Shown in pieces: positions 15,349 to 23,223 of a stretch of 35,350 nucleotides of DNA. The notes under the pieces were generated by a model. That model saw only the letters and a list, made by a program, of their open reading frames with translations. It had not been told where the DNA came from and did not search any database. The stretch's first letter is position 1. Each line of letters begins with the position of its first letter. Source of the stretch: Oscillospiraceae bacterium (lineage in GTDB: Bacteria; Bacillota; Clostridia; Oscillospirales; Oscillospiraceae); NCBI GenBank assembly GCA_902790375.1, contig CADARY010000048.1, forward strand, positions 1 through 35,350, in the 5' to 3' direction. Made by a program: the position numbers and the translations under genes.

Positions 15349-15394
15349 TGAAACCACCTCCTGCCGCTCAGTATACCCGAGCCTCAGCCAGAAT

Positions 15395-16036
15395 TTACAC
15401 CAAAGCCGTCGGCGCGCGCTCGTTCCATACCGGATCGTCCGCAAGCGCCGCCGAGGCGGCGGACACCTCATAGGCCACCCGCCGCTCCAGACCGTCCTCG
15501 CGCAGCTTGAGATAGCCCCGGCTCTGGAAGCGGCCCTCCAGGCGAACCGCGTCGCCCACCTGCCAGCGCGCCGCCTCCCGGGCGCGGCTGCCCCAGCAGA
15601 TGCAGGGCAGATAGTCCGAGCGCCCGCCCCGCCGGTTGACCGCCAGCAGCAGATCGCAGATGTCCCGGCCCAGCGGCGTCACGCGGGCGTTCGGCGCGCG
15701 GCAGAGCGTGCCGCGCAGCTGCACGCGGTTCTCGTCCGGCTCGTCTGTGAGGGCAAGCTCCCGCGCCAGCACCGTCAGCACGAGGCGCGCCCCCTCGCCC
15801 CGGCGGTTGTTGTAGCTGCGCACTTCTCCCTTCACGCGCAGCCGCTCCTGCTCCCCGAGCTCCACGGCGGCGAGCTGCTCGCGCCGCAGCACGATGTTCA
15901 GCACGTCGCTGCTGCCGGACAGGCGCTGTACCCGGAGCGGGAAGCTGTAGAAGCGCTGCCCGCCCGCGCTGTGGGAATACTGCGGCGCTCCGGCCATCGT
16001 GCCGCACAGGAGCACCCGGTTGTTTTCCTGATTCAT
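15395..16036 (-). CDS. double OB-fold single-stranded DNA-binding-like protein
   Basis: A 213-aa protein with two SSB-type OB folds. Fold 1 is about residues 5-95 (NNRVLLCGTMAGAPQYSH...RFYSFPLRVQRLSGSSDVLNIV...LRVKGEVRSYN). Fold 2 is about 104-195 (NRVQLRGTLCRAPNARVTPLGRDICDLLLAVNR...DYLPCICWGSRAREAARWQVGDAVRLEGRFQSR). It lacks the acidic C-terminal tail of canonical SSB, so it is probably a paralogue rather than the replication SSB. ATG 16036 (MNQENNRV) follows AAGGG with 7 bases; 16042 (MDMNQ) is nearly as good. It is divergent from deoC. Confidence 0.75.
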   Translation of the reverse strand: MNQENNRVLLCGTMAGAPQYSHSAGGQRFYSFPLRVQRLSGSSDVLNIVLRREQLAAVELGEQERLRVKGEVRSYNNRRGEGARLVLTVLARELALTDEPDENRVQLRGTLCRAPNARVTPLGRDICDLLLAVNRRGGRSDYLPCICWGSRAREAARWQVGDAVRLEGRFQSRGYLKLREDGLERRVAYEVSAASAALADDPVWNERAPTALV

Positions 16037-16094
16037 GTCCATGCCCTTGCCGTCCTTTTCGTGTGAGATAGTCCATCTTATTCCGACGGGGCTC

Positions 16095-16123
16095 TTGAAT
16101 ATGCCGGGGCTATGGGATATAAT
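16095..16123 (+). promoter_or_regulatory. promoter for deoC
   Basis: TTGAAT (16095-16100), 17-bp spacer, perfect TATAAT (16118-16123), 35 bases before the start. Confidence 0.75.
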
Positions 16124-16158
16124 GAGGAGACTAAAAAGACGAAAAGGAGATCATTTTT

Positions 16159-16842
16159 ATGGATATCAAGGACATTCTGGCAAAATGCGACCATACCCTC
16201 CTGCGCGTGGACTGCACGAGCGCGGAGATCCGCGCCCTGTGCGACCAGGGCATCCGCTATCACTGCGCAAGCGTCTGCATCCCGCCCTGCCATGTGGCCG
16301 GAGCCAGGCGCTACGTGGGCGATAAGCTCAAGATCTGCACGGTCATCGGCTTTCCCAACGGCTACATGACCAGCGCGGCCAAGGCCTTCGAGGCGGCCGA
16401 CGCCGTGAAGAACGGGGCCGACGAGATCGACATGGTCATCAACCTCTCCATGGTCAAGGACGGCTGCTGGGTGGATGTGGCAAACGACATTCGCGCCGTG
16501 CGCGAGGCCACCCGCGGCAGCATCCTCAAGGTCATCATCGAGTGCTGCCTGCTCACGGACGAGGAGAAGATTCACCTGTGCAGGATCGTCTCCGACTGCG
16601 GGGCCGACTTCATCAAGACCTCCACGGGCTTTTCCAAGGGGGGCGCCACACGGGCCGATGTGGCCCTGCTGCGCGAAAACTCCCCGGCCACGCTCAAGGT
16701 CAAGGCTGCCGGCGGCATCGCAAGCCTCCAGGACGCGGAGGACTTCATCACCCTCGGCGCGGACCGCCTCGGCACCAGCCGCATCGTCAAGCTCGCCATG
16801 GAGCAGGAGAACCAGTCCGGCGCACCGGACGAGAAATACTGA
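16159..16842 (+). CDS. deoC: deoxyribose-phosphate aldolase
   Basis: A 227-aa class I aldolase that splits 2-deoxyribose-5-phosphate into glyceraldehyde-3-phosphate and acetaldehyde in nucleoside catabolism. The Schiff-base lysine is Lys153 in FIKTSTGF. The second active-site lysine is Lys182 in LKVKAAGGI, and Asp91 lies in DEIDMVINL. RBS AAAAGGAGA precedes ATG 16159. The nucleoside hydrolase at 28496 could feed a related salvage route. The stop codon is followed directly by a MITE-like element, whose target duplication TGAA overlaps the TGA. Confidence 0.94.
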   Translation: MDIKDILAKCDHTLLRVDCTSAEIRALCDQGIRYHCASVCIPPCHVAGARRYVGDKLKICTVIGFPNGYMTSAAKAFEAADAVKNGADEIDMVINLSMVKDGCWVDVANDIRAVREATRGSILKVIIECCLLTDEEKIHLCRIVSDCGADFIKTSTGFSKGGATRADVALLRENSPATLKVKAAGGIASLQDAEDFITLGADRLGTSRIVKLAMEQENQSGAPDEKY

Positions 16843-16843
16843 A

Positions 16844-16943
16844 GGCAACACCGCACAATCCGCCTTCGGCATCTCCTGGAAAATTTGTGCTCTGATTTCG
16901 TCACTTTTTCTTGAGGTACACAAAGTACATCTGCGAAAAAGCC
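16844..16943 (+). mobile_element. MITE-like element, copy 2 (100 bp, right end shortened)
   Basis: The left end GGCAACACCGCACAAT and the conserved core are intact through GCGAAAAAGC. The right repeat ATTATGCGGTATTGCC is missing, and the copy ends GCC. TGAA flanks both sides (16840-16843 and 16944-16947; CTGAA if one base overlaps). It lies between the deoC stop and the infC promoter, its right edge 12 bases from the -35 box. Confidence 0.8.
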
Positions 16944-16955
16944 TGAAAATATCTC

Positions 16956-16984
16956 TTGACATTGTCCTGCAAAGCTGTTATATT
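16956..16984 (+). promoter_or_regulatory. promoter of infC-rpmI-rplT operon
   Basis: Perfect TTGACA (16956-16961), 17-bp spacer and TATATT (16979-16984). Transcription would start near 16991 and read the leader described next. Confidence 0.85.
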
Positions 16985-16990
16985 ACATAA

Positions 16991-17130
16991 GCTAAAACAA
17001 AGAAGGTACGGCATCCACCCTGCCTCACCCGGCGGCAATTGCGCCAGCCGCGGTCAATAAAAGCACCGCCTCAATGGGGCGAGACTGTGTTTTTACGCTC
17101 GGATGCCGTGCATCCGAGCTTTTAATTTTC
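16991..17130 (+). promoter_or_regulatory. L20-type leader with terminator and antiterminator
   Basis: A 150-base untranslated leader ending in a canonical terminator: GCTCGGATGC (17097-17106), loop CGT, GCATCCGAGC (17110-17119), then TTTTAATTTT. Upstream ACGGCATCC (17008-17016) is exactly complementary to GGATGCCGT (17101-17109), which includes the left terminator arm and loop, so the two structures exclude each other. This matches the L20-leader principle, in which r-protein L20 binding controls read-through into infC-rpmI-rplT. Details of the L20 binding site were not resolved by eye. Confidence 0.75.
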
Positions 17131-17144
17131 CGGAGGTGTTTCCA

Positions 17145-17747
17145 ATCGCTAACGCTGTTCATCAAATCAACGAAGAGATCCTTGACAAGGAAGTGCGCCT
17201 GATCGGCGATCAGGGCGAGCAGCTTGGTATTATGTCGGTCGACGAGGCCCTGCGCATCGCCACCGAGCATGAGCTTGATCTGGTCAAGATCGCTCCGGGC
17301 TCCAACCCTCCCGTCTGCAAGATCATGGACTATGGCAAGTTCCGCTTTGAACAGGCCAAGAAGGAGAAGGAAGCCAAAAAGAATCAGCGCGTGATCGAAA
17401 TCAAGGAGATCCGCATGTCTCCCGGCATCGACACGAACGACTTCAACACCAAGCTCAAAAACGCGCAGAAGTTTTTGAACGACGGGGACCGCGTGAAGGT
17501 CAGCGTGCGTTTTCGCGGCAGGGAAATGGCGCACACCGAGATCGGCGCCGACCTCCTCAAGGACTTCGCGGCCCAGTGCACGGAGATCGCCAACATGGAT
17601 AAGGCCCCGAAGCTGGAAGGGCGCAACATGTCCATGTTCCTCTCTCCCAAGCCCCAGACCCCGCCGAAAAAGCCGGCGAAGCCCAAGCAGCCCAAGGCGG
17701 CGAGCGAGAGCGCGGCAGAGCCCGCCCCCGCCCCCGAGGCCGAATAA
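17145..17747 (+). CDS. infC: translation initiation factor IF-3
   Basis: A 200-aa IF-3, which binds the 30S subunit and monitors start-codon selection. N-domain: HQINEEILDKEVRLIGDQGEQLGIMS. Linker: GSNPPVCKIMDYGKFRFEQAKKEKEAKKNQ. C-domain: IKEIRMSPGIDTNDFNTKLKNA...VRFRGREMAHTEIG. A Pro/Ala/Lys tail follows. No ATG, GTG or TTG fits the N-terminus. The codon 8 bases after GGAGG (17132-17136) is ATC at 17145, giving (M)ANAVHQINEE. Rare AUU/AUC/AUA starts are a known IF-3 autoregulation device. First gene of the operon; a 147-base gap with two hairpins (17754-17777 with a GAAA loop, and about 17836-17853) separates it from rpmI. Confidence 0.95.
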   Translation: MANAVHQINEEILDKEVRLIGDQGEQLGIMSVDEALRIATEHELDLVKIAPGSNPPVCKIMDYGKFRFEQAKKEKEAKKNQRVIEIKEIRMSPGIDTNDFNTKLKNAQKFLNDGDRVKVSVRFRGREMAHTEIGADLLKDFAAQCTEIANMDKAPKLEGRNMSMFLSPKPQTPPKKPAKPKQPKAASESAAEPAPAPEAE

Positions 17748-17894
17748 GTTTGTATACAGTGGGAGAAATCCCTGTATTGATAAAGCCGATTGCGAGAACG
17801 GAAAAGCTTGCGCGGGATTCATGATTGTTTTGGAGGAGCTTCGCTTCTTCAAGGGTGTTTCGCAATTGACTAAAGTACGGAAGGAGAAATTACC

Positions 17895-18092
17895 ATGCCT
17901 AAACTGAAGACCCACAGCGGTGCCAAGAAGAGATTTAATCTCACCAAGTCCGGTAAGGTCAAGCGCGCACACGCTTACAAGAGCCATATCCTCACCAAGA
18001 AGACCACCAAGCGCGGCCGTCGTCTGCGCGATGTGGCATACGCGGATGTCACCAATGCGGCGACCATCAAGAAAATGATCCCTTACAAATAA
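17895..18092 (+). CDS. rpmI: 50S ribosomal protein L35
   Basis: A 65-aa basic protein, [20 protein letters not shown] then [20 protein letters not shown], of normal length and sequence. RBS AAGGAG precedes ATG 17895. It lies 31 bases before rplT. Confidence 0.97.
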   Translation: MPKLKTHSGAKKRFNLTKSGKVKRAHAYKSHILTKKTTKRGRRLRDVAYADVTNAATIKKMIPYK

Positions 18093-18123
18093 GGGCTGAC
18101 GTTATATAGGAGGATATTGAACT

Positions 18124-18410
18124 ATGGCAAGAGTTAAAGGCGCAATGATGACCCGCAAGCACAGAAGCAAGGTTCTGGGTCTTGCTAAGGGCTACTGGGG
18201 CAACAAGTCCCGTCACTATAAGATGGCAAACGAGCAGCTGATGAAGTCCGGCCGTTACGCTTACGTCGGCCGCAAGCAGAAGAAGCCACCTTCATGCACG
18301 GCCTGAAGCTCGCCGGCATCGACATGAACCGCAAGATGCTCTCCGAGATGGCGATTCACGACGCCGCCGCCTTCACCGCCCTGTGCGAGATGGCCAAGGC
18401 CGCCAAGTAA
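18124..18410 (+). pseudogene. rplT: 50S ribosomal protein L20, frameshifted by internal deletion
   Basis: Residues 1-54 are normal L20 ([20 protein letters not shown] ... [12 protein letters not shown]) with RBS AGGAGG. After codon 54 (ends 18285) the frame goes to PPSCTA-stop (18304-18306). The next reading frame from 18285 continues as [20 protein letters not shown] ... CEMAKAAK and stops at 18408-18410, which is the normal L20 C-terminus. Compared with known L20, about 22 residues (the RDFRxLWIxRINAAxRxxxxSY segment that binds 23S rRNA) are missing. The shift corresponds to loss of 3n+1, about 67, bases. L20 is needed for early 50S assembly, so this is either an assembly or sequencing fault or a recent lesion with a second copy elsewhere. 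Confidence 0.85.
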
Positions 18411-18432
18411 TCAGATACGCGATGAAGAAAAT

Positions 18433-18498
18433 ACCGCCGAAACGCAGACGCGTTCCGGCGGTGTTTTTTTGAACGGCGCTCCCGCAGGGGCGCCGTTC
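18433..18498. terminator. back-to-back terminators of the rplT and mgl operons
   Basis: ACCGCCGAAACGC-AGAC-GCGTTCCGGCGGT (18433-18462) is followed by GTTTTTTT, ending the infC operon. The second hairpin GAACGGCG/CGCCGTTC (18471-18498) lies just past the minus-strand mglC stop. In minus-strand direction it is followed by the run of A/T at 18463-18470 only as A residues, so it is weaker for that side. Confidence 0.75.
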
Positions 18499-18516
18499 AC
18501 TGCTTGTGTCTTTCGA

Positions 18517-19539
18517 TTACTTCTTCTGGCGGTACTTGCGCATATCCAGAATGCAGGCGACCAGGATGACAGCGCCCTTGATGATGTAGGTGACGTTGCC
18601 GCTGATACCGAGGAAGGTCATGCTGCTCATGATGAGCTGCATCATGAACACGCCGAGGATGACGCCGCTGATCTTGCCGGTGCCGCCGACGAAGGAGACG
18701 CCGCCGATAACCACAGCAGAGATGGCGTCGCTTTCATAGTTCAGACCCAGGGACGGGCTGGAGGTGCCGATACGCGCGCCTTCGATGAAGCCGGTATAGC
18801 CGTAGAGGGCGCCGGCCATGATGAACACGCCCATGATGGTCAGCAGGACGTTGACGCCGGAGACACGCGCGGCCTCCTCGTTGGAGCCGACCGCGAACAT
18901 GTTCTTGCCGAAGGTGGTCTTGTTCCAGATCACCCACATCAGGGCGGTCAGGATGATCGCCAGCAGCACGTAAACGGGCACGGCTGTCGTGCCGATGCGG
19001 AAGAGAGGCCTGGTGACAAAGTTGGTGGTGTAGCTCGGGTCCAGGCTGGAGATCTGCTTGGAGTTCGAGACGGTCAGATAGATGCCGTAGGTGATGAGCT
19101 GAGTCGCCAGCGTAACGATGAAGGGATGCAGCTTGAACTTGCCCATGCAGAAGCCGTTGAGTGTGCCGACGCAGCCGCCGACCACCATGACGACGAGGAT
19201 GACCGCAGGAACGAACCAGGGGTTTCCGCCCTCAAGAAAGCGGTTGCTGACGCCGGCCTTCTGCAGCAGGATGGCAGAGAGGAAGGCGGTCAGACCGGCG
19301 ACACGGCCGCCGGAGAGGTCGGTGCCGGCGAGGATGATGCACCCTGCCACGCCCAGCGCCATCGGGAGGCGGGCGGCGGTGAGGTTGACGATGTTCATCA
19401 GCGAGGCGACGCCGAAGAACTGCGGGCGGCGGATCTCCACATAGATCGCCATGGCGAGGATGATCAGGATCATGGCGTGATCCAGGATCCAGTTTGTTAT
19501 ATTGACAGGCTGTTTGGCCTTTGCGCTTGTCTGAGACAT
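18517..19539 (-). CDS. mglC: galactose/methylgalactoside-type ABC permease
   Basis: A 340-aa integral membrane subunit of a CUT2 sugar ABC transporter. It has about ten hydrophobic segments and the family signatures GCIILAGTDLSGGRVAGLTAF, GTLNGFCMGKFKLHPFIVTLAT, AVGSNEEAARVSGVNV and AISAVVIGGVSFVGGTG (each part of longer conserved blocks). Start ATG 19539 follows AAGGGGGACGGAACT; the frame could extend to 19560 without an RBS. It is the third gene of mglBAC, 13 bases after the mglA stop. The Mgl rather than Rbs assignment relies on the MglB-like binding protein upstream. Confidence 0.88.
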   Translation of the reverse strand: MSQTSAKAKQPVNITNWILDHAMILIILAMAIYVEIRRPQFFGVASLMNIVNLTAARLPMALGVAGCIILAGTDLSGGRVAGLTAFLSAILLQKAGVSNRFLEGGNPWFVPAVILVVMVVGGCVGTLNGFCMGKFKLHPFIVTLATQLITYGIYLTVSNSKQISSLDPSYTTNFVTRPLFRIGTTAVPVYVLLAIILTALMWVIWNKTTFGKNMFAVGSNEEAARVSGVNVLLTIMGVFIMAGALYGYTGFIEGARIGTSSPSLGLNYESDAISAVVIGGVSFVGGTGKISGVILGVFMMQLIMSSMTFLGISGNVTYIIKGAVILVACILDMRKYRQKK

Positions 19540-19552
19540 AGTTCCGTCCCCC

Positions 19553-21058
19553 TTACACATATTTGGCAGCCAGTGTCATTATCTCTTCCTGGCTGGTATT
19601 GTCAGCGTCAACCTCCCCGGCCAGCCGCCCGCCGCTCATGACGAGGATGCGGGTACACACGCCGAGAAGCTCCGGCATCTCCGAGGATACCATGATGACG
19701 GATTTGCCCGATTTGGCAAGATCCTGAATCAGCTGATAGATCTCATATTTTGCGCCGACATCAATACCGCGTGTCGGCTCGTCCAGCAGCAGAATGTCCG
19801 GGCTCGTCAGGATCCAGCGCCCGAAGATGACCTTCTGCTGGTTGCCGCCGGAGAGAGAACGGATCTGCGTTTTCTGACTGGGTGTTTTGATCCGCATGGC
19901 CTGGATCATATCGTCGGTGCTCTTGATCATCTTCTTTTCCTGCAGCAGCAGGCCCGACAGATAGTTCTTCAGGCTCGAGATCACGGTGTTTTCCCGGATT
20001 GACAGGATGCCGAAAATACCTGTGGCACGGCGCTCCTCCGTCACCAGGGCGAAGCCGTTGGCGATGGCCTCCTTGGGTGTGCGGTTGCGGATTTCCTTGC
20101 CGTCCTTATAGAGCCTGCCGCTCTTGCGGGTGGCGGCGCCGAAGATGTTTTCAAGCAGCTCTGTGCGGCCGGAGCCGTCCAGACCCGCGACGCCCAGGAT
20201 CTCGCCCTTCTTCATGCTGAAAGAGACGTCCTGGAGCTGGGAATACATGGCGGTGAGCCCCTCGACCCGGAGGATGTCCTCGGTGGAGGCGGTCTTGAGC
20301 TTCGGGGGGAACTGGTTGGTCATTTCGCGGCCGACCATGAGACGGATGATCTCCGCTTTGGTCAGATCCTTTGCCGCGTGGGTGGCAATGTATTGACCGT
20401 CGCGCATGATGGTCACCTCGTCGCTGATGCGCAGGATCTCGTCCATCTTGTGGGAGATATAGATGATACCGCAGCCGCGGTCGCGGAGCATGTTGATGAT
20501 GCGGAAGAGGTGCTCCACCTCCGTCTCCGTCAGGGAGGAGGTCGGCTCGTCGAGCACGATGATGCGAGAGTTGAAGGAGACGGCTTTCGCGATCTCCACC
20601 ATCTGCCGCTGGGAGACGGGCATCTTGCCCATGATCATCTTCGGGTCGACGTTGACGTCGAGCTCCTTGAAGACGGCCATGGTGTCTTCGTACATCTGCT
20701 TCTCGCTGACGATGGGCAGCCCCTTGATCTTGGGGTAGCGGCCGAGCCAGATGTTGTCCATGACGTTGCGCTTGAGGGCCTGGTTGAGCTCCTGATGCAC
20801 CATGGCGACGCCGTTGTCAAGCGCCTCGCGCGAGGTTTTGAAATTGATTTCCTTCCCGTCCAGGTAAATGTGGCCCTCATCCTTGCTGTAGATGCCGAAG
20901 AGGCATTTCATCAGCGTGGACTTGCCTGCGCCGTTTTCACCCATCAGGGCATGCACCGTTCCGGCACGAACGGTAAGCTGCGCATGGTCGAGCGCCTTGA
21001 CGCCGGGGAAGTATTTGCTGATGCCCTCCATCCGCAGCAGTACATTTTGATTATCCAT
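19553..21058 (-). CDS. mglA: sugar ABC transporter ATP-binding protein
   Basis: A 501-aa CUT2 ATPase with two fused ABC domains. Domain 1 has Walker [11 protein letters not shown]-loop region MVHQELNQ, signature [15 protein letters not shown] and Walker [12 protein letters not shown]. Domain 2 has the degenerate P-loop [16 protein letters not shown], signature [14 protein letters not shown] and Walker [20 protein letters not shown]. This asymmetric plan is standard for MglA/RbsA. ATG 21058 is preceded by AAAGGAACAGC. A 260-base gap with a terminator and a MITE-like insertion separates it from mglB. Confidence 0.92.
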   Translation of the reverse strand: MDNQNVLLRMEGISKYFPGVKALDHAQLTVRAGTVHALMGENGAGKSTLMKCLFGIYSKDEGHIYLDGKEINFKTSREALDNGVAMVHQELNQALKRNVMDNIWLGRYPKIKGLPIVSEKQMYEDTMAVFKELDVNVDPKMIMGKMPVSQRQMVEIAKAVSFNSRIIVLDEPTSSLTETEVEHLFRIINMLRDRGCGIIYISHKMDEILRISDEVTIMRDGQYIATHAAKDLTKAEIIRLMVGREMTNQFPPKLKTASTEDILRVEGLTAMYSQLQDVSFSMKKGEILGVAGLDGSGRTELLENIFGAATRKSGRLYKDGKEIRNRTPKEAIANGFALVTEERRATGIFGILSIRENTVISSLKNYLSGLLLQEKKMIKSTDDMIQAMRIKTPSQKTQIRSLSGGNQQKVIFGRWILTSPDILLLDEPTRGIDVGAKYEIYQLIQDLAKSGKSVIMVSSEMPELLGVCTRILVMSGGRLAGEVDADNTSQEEIMTLAAKYV

Positions 21059-21133
21059 GCCGTGCTGTTCCTTTCTCTGGTTTTAACCGGCCCGGAACCG
21101 GCTGAATGCGCCGGTCCCGCCGGCAACGCTTAT

Positions 21134-21255
21134 GGCAACACCGCACAATCCGCCTTCGGCATCTCCTGGAAAATTTGTGCTCTGATTTCGTCACTTTTTC
21201 TTGAGGTACACAAAGTACATCTGCGAAAAAGTTTGCCGAATTATGCGGTATTGCC
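21134..21255 (+). mobile_element. MITE-like element, copy 3 (122 bp)
   Basis: Complete copy with both terminal repeats (GGCAACACCGCACAAT ... ATTATGCGGTATTGCC) and a perfect 5-bp duplication CTTAT (21129-21133 and 21256-21260). It is inserted within the mgl operon between the mglB terminator and mglA, so it is transcribed as its minus strand whenever read-through occurs. Confidence 0.9.
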
Positions 21256-21275
21256 CTTATGATTGCATACAAAAA

Positions 21276-21304
21276 CCGGCTCGCGCATGGATCACGCGAG
21301 CCGG
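21276..21304 (-). terminator. mglB-mglA intergenic terminator
   Basis: CCGGCTCGCG (21276-21285) pairs with CGCGAGCCGG (21295-21304) across a 9-base loop. On the minus strand it is followed by TTTTTG. It lies 15 bases after the mglB stop and likely reduces mglAC expression relative to the binding protein. Confidence 0.85.
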
Positions 21305-21318
21305 CTGCGGTTAAAGCA

Positions 21319-22398
21319 TTACTCGCCGGTGTAGGGCGCGTAGGGGATCTGGACAAACCAGTCGTCCACGATCACGACGTTCTCGGCAAGACCCTCGAAC
21401 TTGTCAACACCCTTGATGAGGTTGTTGGTGATGGTCGCGGTGGCCTTGGCCATGCCGACGGCATCCTGCAGGACAGTACCGGTCATGCGGCCTTCCTTGA
21501 TGAGCTCCTTGGCAGCGTCAACAGCGTCAACACCGAAGACGGGAATGACCTTTGCGCCTGCCTCACCGGTGTTGTAGCCGGCCTGGGCAAGAGCGTTGAT
21601 GGCGCCGATGGCCATGTCGTCGTTGTTGCAGATGATGAGCTCGACCATGTTGTTGTTGGCCTCGTTGTACTGGGCCAGGATGGTCTGCAGGTACTCGAAG
21701 GAGGCGACGTTGGACCAGGTGCCGTTGAGGTCAACGAGGTACTTGTTGGTGTTGGCGTCGTCGTAGAACTTCAGCTCGGGCTTGCCGGCGGCCTTGAGCA
21801 GCTCGTCAGCAACTTCCTGGGCATACTTGGTGCGGGCAATGGCCTCCTGGTTGGCCTCGTCGCCCTTGAACATGACGTAGGAGATGACGCCGTCGCCGTT
21901 GAGGTCGACCTTGTCATAGTTGGCAACGAGGAACTCGCCGATCATCTTGCCCTCGAGCTTGCCGGCGTCTTCAAAGTTGGTGCCGACGAAGGCGGTCTTG
22001 TCGTAGCCGAGGAAGAGCTCGGAGGCTTCCTTGTTGTCGGTGGAGACGGCGCGGTTGAAGAACACGGCGGGCTTGCCCTGCGCGCGGGCAACGTCCATCA
22101 GGTTCTGAGCGGTGCCGATGGCGCCGGAGTCAACAAGGTTGATGACCAGAGCGTCGGTGCCGGTGACCAGAGCGGTGTTGATGTCGTCGATCTGGGTCTG
22201 CTGTACGCCGTTGGAGTCCTTGTCGGTAACGTCGATGCCCTCGGCCTTGAAGGCGTCATCGAGCGCGTTGCGGACGGAGGTGAGGTACACGTCACCGAAA
22301 GTGTACCAGGAGACGAATGCGGTTCCTTCTGCAAATGCGGTGCAGGAGAGGCTGAGAACCAGCATCAGGACCAGCAGGACGGAAATGAGCTTTTTCAT
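21319..22398 (-). CDS. mglB: galactose/glucose-binding ABC substrate-binding protein
   Basis: A 359-aa periplasmic-type binding protein with a signal peptide (MKKLISVLLVLMLVLSLSCT). The Cys is followed by AFAEG, so it could be lipidated weakly or cleaved at AFA. A calcium-binding loop typical of MglB is visible as DLNGDGVISY. Sugar-site residues are suggested by VFFNRAVS, ICNNDDMAIGA and VFGVDAVDAA. It delivers galactose/glucose-type sugars to MglAC. RBS GAAAGGATG precedes the ATG. First gene of the operon; promoter and two dyads lie upstream. Confidence 0.92.
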   Translation of the reverse strand: MKKLISVLLVLMLVLSLSCTAFAEGTAFVSWYTFGDVYLTSVRNALDDAFKAEGIDVTDKDSNGVQQTQIDDINTALVTGTDALVINLVDSGAIGTAQNLMDVARAQGKPAVFFNRAVSTDNKEASELFLGYDKTAFVGTNFEDAGKLEGKMIGEFLVANYDKVDLNGDGVISYVMFKGDEANQEAIARTKYAQEVADELLKAAGKPELKFYDDANTNKYLVDLNGTWSNVASFEYLQTILAQYNEANNNMVELIICNNDDMAIGAINALAQAGYNTGEAGAKVIPVFGVDAVDAAKELIKEGRMTGTVLQDAVGMAKATATITNNLIKGVDKFEGLAENVVIVDDWFVQIPYAPYTGE

Positions 22399-22425
22399 AG
22401 TTACATCCTTTCATTTTTGTTTTTT

Positions 22426-22459
22426 TGAGCAATGCTCACGTACTTGTCTGCTAGGCAGA
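22426..22459. promoter_or_regulatory. two operator-like dyads upstream of mglB
   Basis: TGAGC-AAT-GCTCA (22426-22438) and TCTGC-TAG-GCAGA (22447-22459) are perfect 5+3+5 dyads. They lie between the mglB -10 box and its RBS, so a repressor could block initiation or elongation. No regulator gene is adjacent. Confidence 0.5.
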
Positions 22460-22469
22460 TCATAAAGTA

Positions 22470-22498
22470 ATTTTAATGATTTCCGGGAAAAAGGTCAA
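22470..22498 (-). promoter_or_regulatory. promoter of mglBAC
   Basis: On the minus strand, TTGACC (22498-22493), 17-bp spacer, TAAAAT (22475-22470). Confidence 0.75.
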
Positions 22499-22658
22499 GC
22501 GAAATGCGCCGGGCAAGTTCCACGATTTTTCACGCCGTTTTTGTGCAAAATTTACAGAGCGCACGGCGCGGCGCGGCTGAGACGTTTTTCCCTCTTCCCT
22601 TTTTGCGGGAACGGGAATATAATGACAAAGACGAAAAACAGAACAAAAGGGGAAAAAC

Positions 22659-23087
22659 ATGGACTTTTTTGAGCTTCTCACAGGCGCCCATCCCTACCTC
22701 GCCTGCTTTGATTACGACCATTACCCAGCCTGCTTCCAGGCCTTTGAGGAGGCGGCCGGGCCCTGGTTTGACGCCCTGGAGCCGACGCGGCTTGACGCGG
22801 AGGCGGAGGAGATCCTGCGCGGGGCCGAGGCGCGCTGGAGGTCCCGGCCCTTCTGGGAGCGCGCAGAGCTCATCCGGAAGGACAGGTCGGCGCTGGCGCT
22901 CTTCTTCGCCCCGGCGGCGGCCAGGCACTCCGAGACGGCGAAGGCCTTCGCCGGGCTCCTGCAGGAGCGCTGGAACGGGCGCTTCCCGCGCGCCCGCTTC
23001 CTCGCCGGGGACTACGAGAAAATCATGCTGGGCTTCGATAAGGATTTTCTGGGCATCAAGCTGCGCAAGTCCAAGAACCGCGGGTGA
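22659..23087 (+). CDS. hypothetical protein (142 aa)
   Basis: Begins MDFFELLTGAHPYLACFDYD and ends GIKLRKSKNRG. It is rich in Ala, Glu and aromatic residues, with no signal, membrane segment or recognisable motif. RBS AAAAGGGG is 6 bases from the ATG, and a TATAAT lies at about 22617-22622 without a convincing -35. It is separately transcribed from mglBAC (divergent) and from lon (own promoter). I do not recognise the family. Confidence 0.65.
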   Translation: MDFFELLTGAHPYLACFDYDHYPACFQAFEEAAGPWFDALEPTRLDAEAEEILRGAEARWRSRPFWERAELIRKDRSALALFFAPAAARHSETAKAFAGLLQERWNGRFPRARFLAGDYEKIMLGFDKDFLGIKLRKSKNRG

Positions 23088-23121
23088 GCGGCAGGGGTAT
23101 TTGTAAACTTATTTTAAAGTA

Positions 23122-23180
23122 CCTTGACAAGTGTAAAGGCCTGTACTATGATGCAGTCAGAATCTTTACACCTGTCAAGG
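23122..23180 (+). promoter_or_regulatory. lon promoter inside a 17-bp inverted repeat
   Basis: TTGACA (23124-23129), 17-bp spacer, TATGAT (23147-23152). CCTTGACAAGTGTAAAG (23122-23138), which contains the -35, is mirrored by CTTTACACCTGTCAAGG (23164-23180) with one mismatch. The dyad thus encloses the -10 box and start point, consistent with a repressor operator. Confidence 0.75.
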
Positions 23181-23182
23181 AT

Positions 23183-23214
23183 AAGAGTCTTCCCCCAGCG
23201 GGGAGCTCTTTTTT
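23183..23214 (+). terminator. terminator-like hairpin in the lon leader
   Basis: AAGAG (23183-23187) pairs with CTCTT (23206-23210). Inside, TCCCC pairs with GGGGA around CAGC. TTTTTTG follows. It stands between the promoter and the CIRCE element, so it could attenuate lon transcription. Confidence 0.6.
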
Positions 23215-23223
23215 GCCCAGGAC

